A DNA stretch of 64,000 nucleotides, from NCBI GenBank assembly GCA_020025635.1, contig JAHHRU010000006.1, positions 1 through 64,000 of the forward strand, given 5' to 3'. Both the position numbers and the translations under genes were made by a program. This document shows positions 49,805-58,493 of the stretch, in pieces. Source of the stretch: Allofournierella sp. GTDB lineage: Bacteria; Bacillota; Clostridia; Oscillospirales; Ruminococcaceae. How positions within the stretch are numbered: position 1 is the stretch's first letter; every line of letters starts with the position of its first letter. The notes under the pieces are model-generated. The model was not told the DNA's origin. It was given only the letters and a program-made list of their open reading frames with translations, and searched no databases.

Positions 49805-49818
49805 GGAGGCGGTGGACC

Positions 49819-50913
49819 ATGAAAAAGTTTTTGTCCCGCATCGTCCTGTTTTTCATCCCCATTTTGATGGTTTACGTCCTGTTCGGCATCGCCCTTTACC
49901 AAAGCGGCGAATGGCGTACCGAAGACGACATCGTGGAAATGCTCCAAAAGGGCGAGCCGGCCTTTTTCGGCCTTGCCTACCGGGGCAACGACCTTTACTT
50001 CAAGCATGAAGCGACTGTGGCCCTAAAGCCCCGCCTGCTGGTGCTGGGAACCAGCCGCAGCATGCAGTTTTCCTCCAAGTTCTTCACCGAGCCCAGCTTT
50101 TACAATGCGGGCGGCGCGGCGGGCTATACCCATGCGTACCGGTTCTTTTTTGAAAATCTGCCCCCTGAAGCAATGCCCGAAAAGCTCATTGTGGTGCTGG
50201 ATCAGTATTTCTTCCAGGAGGGCTGGTCCTCCACCCTCAAATGGCCAGCGCTGGATTTTGCCCACTATGATTTTGATGCCCGGGTGGCCTTTTCCCAGCT
50301 GATGCGGGACTGGGCCAAGGGCAAATACCGGCTCACTGATATGCTCACTCCCCCCAAAAACACCTACGGTGTGGCAGCTGTGGGCCGGGGCAGCGGCTTT
50401 TATCCCGACGGCAGCTACTGCTACGGGAACCTGGTGGACCACCCCGAAAAGGGCACCGATGTGGGCTTTGCCGACACCTACGGCCGCATCCGGCTGGGCA
50501 ACCGCCGGTTTGAATGGTCCGAGGACATCTACACCCCCTCTTTGGAGGAGATGGGCCGCTTCATGGCCCTGTGCCACGAAAACGGCGTTGAGGTGGTGGC
50601 CGTTATCCCGCCCTATCCCCCTTCTGTTTGGGCGGAAATGGAGGCAAGCGGAAACTACGGCTACATCCCAAAGCTGCTGCCGGCCCTCACCCAGATCCTG
50701 GAGCCCTACGGCTATGAGGTGTATGATTTCACCAATATGCCAAATACGCTGGACGAAGAATACATCGACGGCTACCACGGCGGCGACCGGGTGTATGCCC
50801 GCATCGCACTGGAGCTTTCGGAAAAAAGCAGGATCCTTTCCGGCCTCATCGACCGGGAGTATCTGGAGCGGGCCCTTGCCCCGGGGGACAATCCCCTGCG
50901 GCTTTCGGCCTGA
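49819..50913 (+). CDS. SGNH-hydrolase-like partner of the MBOAT protein
   Basis: A 364-residue protein with an N-terminal membrane anchor (7-27) and an extracellular alpha/beta domain. VLGTSRSMQF (75-84) puts S79 in the place of the SGNH nucleophile. IDGYHGGDRVYARI near 315 supplies the DxxH-type Asp and His. This is the layout of AlgJ/AlgX/DltD-like factors that complete O-acylation outside the cell. AGGAGGCGGTGG lies before the ATG at 49819. It forms an operon with the MBOAT gene. Confidence 0.8.
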   Translation: MKKFLSRIVLFFIPILMVYVLFGIALYQSGEWRTEDDIVEMLQKGEPAFFGLAYRGNDLYFKHEATVALKPRLLVLGTSRSMQFSSKFFTEPSFYNAGGAAGYTHAYRFFFENLPPEAMPEKLIVVLDQYFFQEGWSSTLKWPALDFAHYDFDARVAFSQLMRDWAKGKYRLTDMLTPPKNTYGVAAVGRGSGFYPDGSYCYGNLVDHPEKGTDVGFADTYGRIRLGNRRFEWSEDIYTPSLEEMGRFMALCHENGVEVVAVIPPYPPSVWAEMEASGNYGYIPKLLPALTQILEPYGYEVYDFTNMPNTLDEEYIDGYHGGDRVYARIALELSEKSRILSGLIDREYLERALAPGDNPLRLSA

Positions 50914-50917
50914 GCCC

Positions 50918-50946
50918 TTGCCACTTTTTCAAAGCGGGTATATAAT
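50918..50946 (+). promoter_or_regulatory. Promoter of trpS
   Basis: TTGCCA and TATAAT with a 17 bp spacer; leader ~65 nt, too short for a T-box. Confidence 0.7.
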
Positions 50947-51017
50947 AAGATAAATTTATGCATTCCGGGGATATCGGCCAAAGATGCCGGCCCTTTAGAA
51001 ACGAGGTAGTAACAACA

Positions 51018-52019
51018 ATGGAGAACGAAGCAAAAAAGCGCATCCTTTCCGGCATTCAGCCCACCGGTTCCTTTACCCTGGGCAACTATATCGGCGCGGT
51101 GCGCAACTGGAGCAGCCTTCAGACCGATTTTGACAGTCTCTACATGGTAGCAGACCTGCACGCCCTCACCGTGCGCCAGAACCCCGCCGAGCTGCGCCGC
51201 CACACCCGGGAGGCCGCCGCCATGCTGCTGGCCACCGGCATCGACCCCCAGCAGAGCATCCTGTTCATTCAGAGCCATGTGCCCGCGCACACCCAGCTTT
51301 CCTGGATCCTGTCCTGCAACACCCAGTTCGGCGATCTTTCCCGCATGACCCAGTTCAAGGACAAAAGCGCAAAGCACGCCGACAACGTAAACGCCGGCCT
51401 GTTCACCTATCCGGCCCTGATGGCTGCCGACATCCTTTTGTACAACGCCGATCTGGTCCCCGTGGGCGCCGACCAGAAGCAGCATCTGGAAATGACCCGC
51501 AACGTGGCCCAGCGCTTCAACAACCTTTACAGCCCCACCTTCAATATGCCGGAGCCTTACATCAGCAAGACCGGCGCCAAGGTCATGAGCCTGCAGGAGC
51601 CGGACAAAAAGATGAGCAAGTCGGACACCAACGTGAACGGCTTTGTGCTGATGACCGATGATGCCGACACCATCCTGCGCCGCTTCAAGCGTGCCGTGAC
51701 CGATTCGGACGGCATCGTCCGTGCCGGCGACGACAAGCCCGGCGTTACCAACCTGATGACCATTTACGGCTCGCTCACCGGCAAGGATTTTGCCGCCATC
51801 GAAAAGGAATTCGAGGGCCAGGGCTACGGCACCTTCAAGGAGGCCGTTGCCCAGTCGGTTATCGACACCTTCACCCCCATCCAGGCCGAATACAGCCGCA
51901 TCCTGGAGGATAAGGAATACCTGGACGGTGTGCTTGCCGAGGGTGCCCAGAAGGCTTCCCGCATTGCCGAGCGCACCCTGCGCAAGGTTTACAAAAAGGT
52001 GGGCCTGCTTCAGCTGTAA
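51018..52019 (+). CDS. trpS: Tryptophanyl-tRNA synthetase
   Basis: A class I synthetase charging tRNA-Trp. The 333-residue protein has SGIQPTGSFTLGNYIGAV (9-26, with the HIGH equivalent LGNYIG), GADQKQHLEMTRNVAQRFN and DKKMSKSD (KMSKS). Length is normal. The ATG at 51018 follows GAGGTAGT at a somewhat long distance of ~11 nt; an upstream in-frame codon at 50958 lacks a ribosome site. It is a single gene with its own promoter and terminator. Confidence 0.96.
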   Translation: MENEAKKRILSGIQPTGSFTLGNYIGAVRNWSSLQTDFDSLYMVADLHALTVRQNPAELRRHTREAAAMLLATGIDPQQSILFIQSHVPAHTQLSWILSCNTQFGDLSRMTQFKDKSAKHADNVNAGLFTYPALMAADILLYNADLVPVGADQKQHLEMTRNVAQRFNNLYSPTFNMPEPYISKTGAKVMSLQEPDKKMSKSDTNVNGFVLMTDDADTILRRFKRAVTDSDGIVRAGDDKPGVTNLMTIYGSLTGKDFAAIEKEFEGQGYGTFKEAVAQSVIDTFTPIQAEYSRILEDKEYLDGVLAEGAQKASRIAERTLRKVYKKVGLLQL

Positions 52020-52044
52020 GCGCCCCCCTTTTGCCCGCCATTCT

Positions 52045-52076
52045 GCGAAGACCGCCCAAGCGGTCTTCGCTTTTTT
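52045..52076 (+). terminator. Terminator of trpS
   Basis: GCGAAGACCGC pairs with GCGGTCTTCGC around CCAA, then TTTTTT. Confidence 0.9.
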
Positions 52077-52112
52077 GTTTTGAATGGTCGAAAAGTCTTT
52101 TCGCTCAAGGGC

Positions 52113-52143
52113 TTGACCTTAGCACCATACCAGGGTTTATAAT
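52113..52143 (+). promoter_or_regulatory. Promoter of the YitT-like gene
   Basis: TTGACC and TATAAT with a 19 bp spacer, longer than ideal. Confidence 0.55.
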
Positions 52144-52198
52144 AAGAAAGTGATTGAAACATGAGAAAGAATAACAGCAAAGGAGTTCCCGTTTTAAA

Positions 52199-52819
52199 AT
52201 GAATTTTCGCAAAGAGACCCTGATCCGCTATACTACCCTGTTTTTGGGCACTGCCATTCTGAGCTTTGGCCTGTTCAATGTTCACAGCCAGAGCGGTGTG
52301 ACCGAAGGCGGCATCCTGGGCACCACCCTGCTTTTGCAGCACTGGTTCGGCATCTCGCCCGGTTTGAGTGAGTTTGTCATCGACCTTGTGTGCTACGCAC
52401 TGGGCTTTAAGCTGCTGGGGGCCGCATTCTTCAAATACGCCATCATTGCCAGCAGCTCTTATGCCTGCTTCTACACCTTGTGGGAGTTCACCGGCCCCAT
52501 TCTGCCCAGCCTTGCTTCCCATCCCCTTGCTGCGGCGGTACTGGGCGGCCTGTTCGTTGGTGTGGGCGTTGGGTTTATTGTGCGGGCAGGCGGCGCTTCC
52601 GGCGGCGATGATGTCCTTGCGCTGATTTTGAAAAAATACACGCCCATGAGCCTTTCCCAGTCTTACTTCTTCACGGATGCCATTGTGCTGCTGCTTTCCC
52701 TTTCTTACATCCCGCTGCGGCGCATCGCATTCTCCTTCATCACCGTTACCCTTTCTTCCTGGATCATTGAAAAGATGCAGGATATCGGGCGCATTTCAGC
52801 GGTCGGTCAGGATGCCTGA
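52199..52819 (+). CDS. YitT-family membrane protein
   Basis: A 206-residue integral membrane protein with about five helices. It has FGLFNVHSQSGVTEGGILGT (23-42) and GLFVGVGVGFIVRAGGASGG, the repeated glycine-rich loops of the YitT/YczE family. Function is unknown; the fold is transporter-like. The C-terminal DUF2179 domain of many YitT proteins is missing. The ribosome site is weak (AAAGGAGTT, 13 nt before the ATG). Confidence 0.82.
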   Translation: MNFRKETLIRYTTLFLGTAILSFGLFNVHSQSGVTEGGILGTTLLLQHWFGISPGLSEFVIDLVCYALGFKLLGAAFFKYAIIASSSYACFYTLWEFTGPILPSLASHPLAAAVLGGLFVGVGVGFIVRAGGASGGDDVLALILKKYTPMSLSQSYFFTDAIVLLLSLSYIPLRRIAFSFITVTLSSWIIEKMQDIGRISAVGQDA

Positions 52820-52928
52820 CCGCCGCTTTTTTTTTGAAAATTTTTTCAAAAGATCCAGTCCTCTGCTTTTGAGCCGATTTGTTCACTTTTTGCCATATTT
52901 TATTGATTTTTGGTTTTTTTGCCATATA

Positions 52929-52957
52929 TTGACATTTAAAACATTTTCTGCTATTCT
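52929..52957 (+). promoter_or_regulatory. Promoter of the AbrB-type gene
   Basis: TTGACA and TATTCT with a 17 bp spacer; leader ~60 nt. Confidence 0.75.
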
Positions 52958-53026
52958 AAAGAAAACATCCCGCATAGGGATGAAGCTGCATCGAAAATTC
53001 AGAAACCAAAGGAGCTGAAACAGGTT

Positions 53027-53269
53027 ATGAAATCAACTGGTATGGTTCGCCGCATCGATAATCTTGGCCGGATCGTTCTGCCCATTGAATTGCGCCGTGT
53101 TCTGGAGCTTGAAAAAGATTCCGCACTGGAAATTTTCATCGAGGGGAATCAGGTCATTCTGAAAAAATATGAACCCTCCTGCATTTTCTGCGGCGAAGCC
53201 AAGGACGTTGAATCCTACAAAGGCCGAAACATCTGCGCCAAATGCCGCAAAGCCATCAGCGCCCTGTAA
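53027..53269 (+). CDS. AbrB-type transition-state regulator with C-terminal zinc knuckle
   Basis: An 80-residue DNA-binding protein. Residues 1-50 form the AbrB swapped-hairpin domain: MKSTGMVRRIDNLGRIVLPI, then LRRVLELEKDSALEIFIEG. After YEPS come two CxxC pairs, CIFC (53-56) and CAKC (70-73), likely to bind zinc, in place of the AbrB C-terminal domain. This variant is common in clostridia. Targets are unknown; AbrB types often act by binding their own promoters. Confidence 0.9.
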   Translation: MKSTGMVRRIDNLGRIVLPIELRRVLELEKDSALEIFIEGNQVILKKYEPSCIFCGEAKDVESYKGRNICAKCRKAISAL

Positions 53270-53369
53270 ACGGCTGTATCAGCAGGCTAAAAAAGATCCG
53301 ATGCTTTTAGGTGTGCCCCATAAGGAAGCATTTCCGAACAGATGCAATGGAGAAAATGAGTGCTGATCG

Positions 53370-53789
53370 ATGAAAAAGATGATTTCATTCGGGCTGGCAT
53401 TGATGCTTGTGTTCGCTTTGGCCAGCTGTAAAAGCAAATCTGATGGTGAATTGTATTGGTCCGTAACAATGTTTGCGGATGAAGTTACAGACAAATTTTC
53501 ATCGGATGATAAATTTTATCTAACAATCGATCTTGATGACAGCATGATTGACACATATCATCTAGACGATGAGGAACTTACTATCGTCACCGGGAAAGAG
53601 CTTTATGATAAAATTGCCGGGAACGAAAAACTTTTGGGTGTGACTTTGCAGGTAACTGTGCCTGCAGATAAGAAGCCTGCTGAACAGAAAGACAGCTCCG
53701 ATATTGTTCGTTGGATACTGCAAGAAAAGAATGTGGAATACTGTAAAATCGAGTCCATAACAACGAAGGATAATACGAAAATCAGTTAA
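53370..53789 (+). CDS. Small secreted lipoprotein, unknown function
   Basis: A 139-residue protein with a lipoprotein signal peptide: MKKMISFGLALMLVFALASC, lipobox LASC with Cys20. The mature part is acidic and highly charged with no family I recognise. The ribosome site is weak. The gene is far more AT-rich than its neighbours, pointing to recent transfer. It lies 100 bp after the AbrB gene and could be read through from it; a terminator follows. Confidence 0.75.
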   Translation: MKKMISFGLALMLVFALASCKSKSDGELYWSVTMFADEVTDKFSSDDKFYLTIDLDDSMIDTYHLDDEELTIVTGKELYDKIAGNEKLLGVTLQVTVPADKKPAEQKDSSDIVRWILQEKNVEYCKIESITTKDNTKIS

Positions 53790-53845
53790 CGAAACTTTTC
53801 AGGAACTGTCTGGCTAATTCTGATTTATCGGGTAGTTTTAAAAGT

Positions 53846-53884
53846 AAAAAGGAGTGTATCGATTTTTGATACACTCCTTTTTTA
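53846..53884 (+). terminator. Terminator of the lipoprotein gene
   Basis: AAAAAGGAGTGTATC pairs with GATACACTCCTTTTT, then TTT. It can also act on the converging minus-strand gene. Confidence 0.9.
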
Positions 53885-53945
53885 ATCTTTAAATTACTTT
53901 CTTGTCCGGCACCCGCATTTGCATCGGGTATTTTTTTTTTTTGAG

Positions 53946-54641
53946 TTACTCTGCATCGATCTTAATGCGCTCTTCGCTGCTTTCGATCAGCTTGAGCAGG
54001 CTGTAATCGTAAAGCGGATACTTCTTTTTGATGCTTTCGGTGGTCATTGCAAAGCAGTCCTGATCTTTGAACACCGGGCCGTCATCCACAAGCTCGCCCT
54101 CCAGAATGGCCTTCACGTTGGCCTCGGCGGTGAACATGGAGGCGTTGGAGTACCCTTCCCACCGGCCCTTGCTCACGCTGAACAGGCTCTGGGTGTTCTT
54201 GGGGGTGGAGGAATACAAAAGACGGAACATTTTGTAAACGGCCAGCTTGAGGTAAGCACTCACCTCGGTTACAAGAGCCTTGTTGGGGCACTTTGCCAGC
54301 TCGCCATACAGGATGTTCAGGCTGTTGGAAATGAATTTTTTATTCACAGTGGGCAGGGTGCTGCCCTTATAGATGCTGTCCTTTGCGGTCTCCGGGCTGG
54401 GGATGTCCTCGACCTTGAGGGTAAGGCCGCTTCGGTCTGCCGAACGGCCCAGCAGATAATCGCAGGAAACACCGTAATAATCGGCTACCCGCACCACAAA
54501 ATCCAGCCCGCATTCACGGATGCCCTTCTCATAATGAGACAGCAGTGCCTGAGACACCCCCAGATCAGCCGCAGCCTGTTTTTGGGTAATTCCCCGCTCT
54601 TTACGCAGCAGGGTGATGATTCTGTTGAATTCCATCGTCAT
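53946..54641 (-). CDS. XRE-family helix-turn-helix regulator
   Basis: A 231-residue regulator. The N-terminal HTH_3 domain (3-65) reads RKERGITQKQAAADLGVSQA, then LLSHYEKG and GVSCDYLLGR. The C-terminal ~150 residues are helical with no known family; they may bind a ligand or partner. No toxin gene is adjacent. The start is uncertain between residues 1 and 3, as the ribosome site is weak. The promoter lies 235 bp upstream, leaving a long leader. Confidence 0.85.
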   Translation of the reverse strand: MTMEFNRIITLLRKERGITQKQAAADLGVSQALLSHYEKGIRECGLDFVVRVADYYGVSCDYLLGRSADRSGLTLKVEDIPSPETAKDSIYKGSTLPTVNKKFISNSLNILYGELAKCPNKALVTEVSAYLKLAVYKMFRLLYSSTPKNTQSLFSVSKGRWEGYSNASMFTAEANVKAILEGELVDDGPVFKDQDCFAMTTESIKKKYPLYDYSLLKLIESSEERIKIDAE

Positions 54642-54875
54642 ACTAATGACCCGCCCTTACCTTGAAATTCCCTGATTTTGCCCTTTTGACGGGGCGTTTC
54701 TATTCAAAGACCGGTCAGCGAAACACGGCAATGCCGGCAGCCGGCATACCGTTTTGGCCATGGTCTTTCCATTCTTTTTTCCGGCTGCCTTTCAGCCCAG
54801 GCAGCTTCAACAGCACCTCATCCAACCGCGTTTGTTTTTTAAGCAGTCTGCATATGGGTGCAATACACATTGTAA

Positions 54876-54904
54876 ATTATAAAACACAAAAAACGCTTTG
54901 TAAA
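54876..54904 (-). promoter_or_regulatory. Promoter of the XRE regulator gene
   Basis: TTTACA and TATAAT with a 17 bp spacer. Confidence 0.65.
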
Positions 54905-54953
54905 TACATTTTTTATACCGAAATCCGTTTTTTACTGCCGCCGGGCCTTTCTC

Positions 54954-54982
54954 TTGACAGGTGTGCCTATATATATGATAAT
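54954..54982 (+). promoter_or_regulatory. Promoter of the histidine-phosphatase gene
   Basis: TTGACA and GATAAT with a 17 bp spacer. Confidence 0.7.
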
Positions 54983-55093
54983 AGCATAGGACCAATGCTA
55001 AATGTTGTGTCACGATTGGGCTGTCCAGTCAAGTTTGTAACTATTTTGTAATAATTTTTCCGTCCATTTTCGGCCGAAAGGATGATTTTTTGC

Positions 55094-55732
55094 ATGAAAA
55101 CTTTTAAACTCCACCTCATTCGCCACGGTATTACACAGGGTAATCTGGATGGCCTGTATCTGGGCTGCCGCACCGATCTGCCCCTTTGCGAGGCAGGCCG
55201 CCGCCAGCTGGAACAGCTGCGGGAAAAATTCGCCTATCCGCAGCCTGCCACCGTGTTCACCTCTCCCATGAAGCGTGCCGCCGAAACCGCCGACATCCTG
55301 TTCCCCTCTGTAAGCCGCAAGCTGGTGATCGAACAGCTGCGGGAATCGGATTTCGGCATCTATGACGGCCGCAGCATGAAGGAGCTGATGAAGGACCCGG
55401 ATTTTGCCCGCTGGATGGACCCCACCTCCGGCTTTGTGCCGGAAGGGGCTGAATCCCCCGCCGATTTCCACCGGCGCTGTGCAGACACCCTGATGAAGCT
55501 GTTTGAATACATGATGAAGGCCGGCATCCCGGAGGCCGCCTGCGTGACCCACGGCGGCGTGCTGATGAGCATGATGGCCCAGAAGGCCCTGCCCGCACAC
55601 CTCCCCGAGGAATGGATGGCAGACCCCGGCTGCGGCTACACCCTGCAAATGGACACCGCCATGTGGATGCGGGACGGCCTTGCCGAGGCCGTTGAGGTGC
55701 TGCCCCTGGGCTACCTGGACGATCAGGAATGA
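55094..55732 (+). CDS. Histidine phosphatase (phosphoglycerate-mutase-like)
   Basis: A 212-residue phosphatase of the histidine phosphatase superfamily. The catalytic RHG lies in LHLIRHGITQGN (6-17), with TSPMKRAAET, LRESDFGIYDGR and the second His in CVTHGGVLMSMM. Length and motifs fit the alpha-ribazole phosphatase/GpmB-like group, but the substrate is not evident; no cobalamin genes are near. The ATG at 55094 is chosen over one at 55082 that touches the AAAGG site. Confidence 0.88.
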   Translation: MKTFKLHLIRHGITQGNLDGLYLGCRTDLPLCEAGRRQLEQLREKFAYPQPATVFTSPMKRAAETADILFPSVSRKLVIEQLRESDFGIYDGRSMKELMKDPDFARWMDPTSGFVPEGAESPADFHRRCADTLMKLFEYMMKAGIPEAACVTHGGVLMSMMAQKALPAHLPEEWMADPGCGYTLQMDTAMWMRDGLAEAVEVLPLGYLDDQE

Positions 55733-55761
55733 TTTTTTCAAAAAATCCCTTTTCCGTGAAC

Positions 55762-55798
55762 AAAAGGCTCTCTCTGCGTTTGCAGGGGGAGCCTTTTG
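55762..55798. terminator. Bidirectional terminator between the phosphatase and glycerate kinase genes
   Basis: AAAAGGCTC pairs with GAGCCTTTT with an inner GC stem and T-rich ends both ways. The two genes converge on it. Confidence 0.75.
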
Positions 55799-55813
55799 CC
55801 TGCCGTTTTTTTC

Positions 55814-57046
55814 TCAGCGCCGGATCAGCAGCACCGACACATCGTTCACATTGGTGCCGGTGGGGCCGGTCATCACAAGGCCGTCCACCGCTTTCAGGGC
55901 ATGGTAGGCGTCGTTTTCCTTCAGCACCTGGAAGATATCCACGCCCTTTGCCTTGAGCGCCGCCTTTGTTTCAAAATCGGCATAGCCGCCGGCCGCATCG
56001 GTGGGGCCGTCGGTTCCGTCCGAGCCCACCGAGAACACTGCCGTGCCGGCAAGGCCCGCAATGCCCTCTGCCGCCGCCAGGGCAAGCTCCTGGTTGCGCC
56101 CGCCCAGGCCCTTGCCGGTAAGGTGCACCACGGTTTCGCCGCCCGCAATGAAGGCCAGCGAGCGCTGGGTATCTTTATGATATTGGGCAATGGCCGCAAG
56201 GAAGGCACCGGCCTGGCTGGCCTCGCAGGCCAGGCAGTCGGTTAGGATCACCGGCTCATAGCCCAGCTCCCGGCAGGCCTTGGATGCGGCGGCACACAGC
56301 TGACGCACGCTGCCGGTGATCTGGGTCTTTACATTGTCCAGCTCTTTGGGGGTTTCCGCATCCATCAGGGCAAGGGCCTTGCTTGAAAGCTTGAGGCCGT
56401 ATTTTTCCACAATGGCACGGGCATCCGCCGCTGTGGCCGAATCCGGGTAGGCTGGGCCGCTGGCGATCATATCCAGCGGGTCACCCAAAACGTCGGACAG
56501 CACGATGCTGAACACCTTGGCCGGGGCGCAGAGCTTTGCGAACTTGCCGCCCTTTACCGCCGAAAGGCGCTTGCGCAGGGTGTTGATCTCCACAATGTCC
56601 GCACCGCAGGCCAGCAGCTGGCGGGTCACGTCCGCAATTTCTTCCTGGGGCACCAGCGGCTTTTCAAACAGGGCCGAGCCGCCGCCGCTTACCAGAAACA
56701 GCACCGTATCCTCGGCGCCAAGGCCCTGGACCAGGTCGATTGCGGCCTGTGCGCCTTTAAAACTGTTTTCATCCGGCACCGGGTGCCCGGCTTCCCAAAT
56801 TTCAAAATCTGCAATTTTTCCCTTGCTGTGGCCGTATTTTGTAACCACCACACCGGCTTCGATCCGCCGGCCCAGCAGCTGGGATGCGGTGGCCGCCATC
56901 TGCCAGGCAGCCTTACCGATGGCCACCAGCCGCACACGGCCTGTGAACCTTTGATTTTCCAATGCTTTTCGCACCGCATTGTCCGGCAGGGCAGCATTGA
57001 TGGCTGCGCGAATGATGACATCGGCATCATTCCTGATTGTAGACAT
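55814..57046 (-). CDS. Glycerate 2-kinase (GckA/MOFRL family)
   Basis: Phosphorylates glycerate to 2-phosphoglycerate with ATP. The 410-residue protein has the DUF4147 N-terminal domain (AIGKAAWQMA, 44-53; LVSGGGSALFEKPL) and the C-terminal MOFRL domain (FIAGGETVVHLTGKGLGGRN, about 300-319; VGSDGTDGPTDAAGG). All family hallmarks are present. An AAGGAGAAA site precedes the ATG. It is a single-gene unit; no glycerate-producing enzymes are adjacent. Confidence 0.92.
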   Translation of the reverse strand: MSTIRNDADVIIRAAINAALPDNAVRKALENQRFTGRVRLVAIGKAAWQMAATASQLLGRRIEAGVVVTKYGHSKGKIADFEIWEAGHPVPDENSFKGAQAAIDLVQGLGAEDTVLFLVSGGGSALFEKPLVPQEEIADVTRQLLACGADIVEINTLRKRLSAVKGGKFAKLCAPAKVFSIVLSDVLGDPLDMIASGPAYPDSATAADARAIVEKYGLKLSSKALALMDAETPKELDNVKTQITGSVRQLCAAASKACRELGYEPVILTDCLACEASQAGAFLAAIAQYHKDTQRSLAFIAGGETVVHLTGKGLGGRNQELALAAAEGIAGLAGTAVFSVGSDGTDGPTDAAGGYADFETKAALKAKGVDIFQVLKENDAYHALKAVDGLVMTGPTGTNVNDVSVLLIRR

Positions 57047-57126
57047 TCCAATTTCTCCTTTCGGTGTTTCGATTCATTTACACGTTTTTGCGCGGGACAC
57101 GCTCTTGTTTATATTTTTACCACAAA

Positions 57127-57176
57127 ATCAAAAGCTGTGCAAGCGTATTTTTTATACACTCACACAGCTTTTTCTT
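57127..57176. terminator. Terminator between DUF3048 lipoprotein A and the glycerate kinase gene
   Basis: AAAAGCTGTG pairs with CACAGCTTTT, with a partly paired GTAT/ATAC inner stem, T-rich on both sides. Confidence 0.7.
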
Positions 57177-57204
57177 GTTTCGCAGTGATTGGCCCAAAGC
57201 CCGG

Positions 57205-58422
57205 TCATGCGCCGGCAGCGGGGGCGGGCTCCGCTTCGGGCGCCGGCTGGGGTTCCGGAGCAGGTTCACCTTCCGGGGCAGGCTGGGCTTCGGGTGTGGG
57301 CGCAGGGTCTGCGGCCGGCAGCTCCGGCAGGGGCTGTTCCGCACCGTCCTGCCCAAGCAGTTTCAGGCTCTGGCCTTCCTGGCCGCCCCAGATGCCCAGA
57401 TAAGTGCGGCCCGGTTCAATGTACAGCGCTTCTCCGGTTTCCTCCAAAAGGCGCAGCGGCATCTGTGCGCCGCCCTTCTGCCAGCGGATCGGCTTTGCCC
57501 CGCCCTGGCACAGGTAAAGGCCCCTGCCCTCGGTCAGGGTGTATTCCTGGGTCACCTTGTCATCCTTCAGGCCCGGCTTTGCCAAAATGAGCACCACATT
57601 TTTGAAACGTGCCGGCTCTTCCGGCTTTTTTTCGTCTGCCTGAGGCTGGCCGCCTTCAAACATTTCATAGTGGCTCTCACCGTCATAAACCAGCTGCAGC
57701 TGGCGGCTGGTGCCGTAGCCCACCTCCAGGGTGCGTCCGTTTCCATTCTGGGGGGCAGAGCCTTCGGCAAAATTGAAGAAGGAAGGGGTCTTGCCCTCCG
57801 GGCTCTGGCCGTAAAGCGCAAGGGCCCCCGGGATCAGATCCTTGTGGGTATACCAGCCGTATTCGCTGGCATAAATGCCCCGGCGGGAAAGCTCGTAATC
57901 AAAGGCGGATACGCCCGCATAGTGGCCGTCCAGCGGCTGATAGGAGAATTTATTCAGCAGGTTGGAGGAATAAACATCGCTGCCGTTGAACATGGGGATG
58001 GCCCCAAAGGGCATCACCATCTGCAAAAACAGGTCCCGGGCCGGGCCGACGGGGCCAGCCTTTTCCACCCCTTCCCAGCCTTCGAAAACGGCCATCAGGC
58101 GGCTGTTCTGCCCTTCGGTTCCGGCTTCGATCAGCATATCAGCCGAGCCGATGCCCCACTGGGGCCGGCATTCGGGGGTATTGTACAGCATGACCGCCAC
58201 CGGCCGCTGCCCGGGAAAGCGCACAGCGCGCCCGGTGACCGGGCTGATGCCCTCCGGTGCGGGGGCAAGGCCCGCGCCCAGGGGTGCCTGGGTGGGGGCC
58301 GGCGTTTCAGGCACTGCCGTTTCCAAAGGCTGCTCCGGCTGAGAGGATGCCCCCGGCGCGGCGCAGCTTGCCAGCATCAGCGCCGCAAGCGTGATCGAAA
58401 CAACTTTGAGGATGGCTTTCAT
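57205..58422 (-). CDS. DUF3048 lipoprotein A
   Basis: A 405-residue secreted lipoprotein. The signal ends LAALMLASC with lipobox Cys18, followed by a Pro-rich linker. The DUF3048 core (YerB family) includes NTPECRPQWGIGSADMLIEA and VGPARDLFLQ. The C-terminus adds a Pro/Glu/Ala-rich tail of repeated PAPE units (about 360-405), which may span the wall. Function of DUF3048 is unknown. The ATG at 58422 has AAAAGGAGT. It is the third of three paralogues in a row and the most divergent. Confidence 0.85.
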   Translation of the reverse strand: MKAILKVVSITLAALMLASCAAPGASSQPEQPLETAVPETPAPTQAPLGAGLAPAPEGISPVTGRAVRFPGQRPVAVMLYNTPECRPQWGIGSADMLIEAGTEGQNSRLMAVFEGWEGVEKAGPVGPARDLFLQMVMPFGAIPMFNGSDVYSSNLLNKFSYQPLDGHYAGVSAFDYELSRRGIYASEYGWYTHKDLIPGALALYGQSPEGKTPSFFNFAEGSAPQNGNGRTLEVGYGTSRQLQLVYDGESHYEMFEGGQPQADEKKPEEPARFKNVVLILAKPGLKDDKVTQEYTLTEGRGLYLCQGGAKPIRWQKGGAQMPLRLLEETGEALYIEPGRTYLGIWGGQEGQSLKLLGQDGAEQPLPELPAADPAPTPEAQPAPEGEPAPEPQPAPEAEPAPAAGA

Positions 58423-58444
58423 CAATGGGGTACTCCTTTTTTCG

Positions 58445-58482
58445 TCAAAACAGGGCCTGCCCGAAAAGGCAGGCCCCTGTTG
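58445..58482 (-). terminator. Terminator of DUF3048 lipoprotein B
   Basis: AACAGG-GGCCTGCC pairs with GGGCAGGCC-CTGTT, then TTTG on the minus strand. It separates paralogues A and B. Confidence 0.75.
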
Positions 58483-58493
58483 GGATTTTAAAA

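Larger units (their letters stand above)
54642..55093. other. Divergent promoter region with a long XRE-gene leader
   Basis: Holds the minus-strand promoter of the XRE gene and the plus-strand promoter of the phosphatase gene. The ~228 nt XRE leader includes GCCGGC-rich inverted repeats near 54735-54750. No gene is seen. Confidence 0.6.

Noticed and set aside
51018..51080. T-box leader for trpS, gltX or lysS
   Set aside because: Predicted leaders are only ~55-80 nt and lack the T-box sequence and specifier loop.
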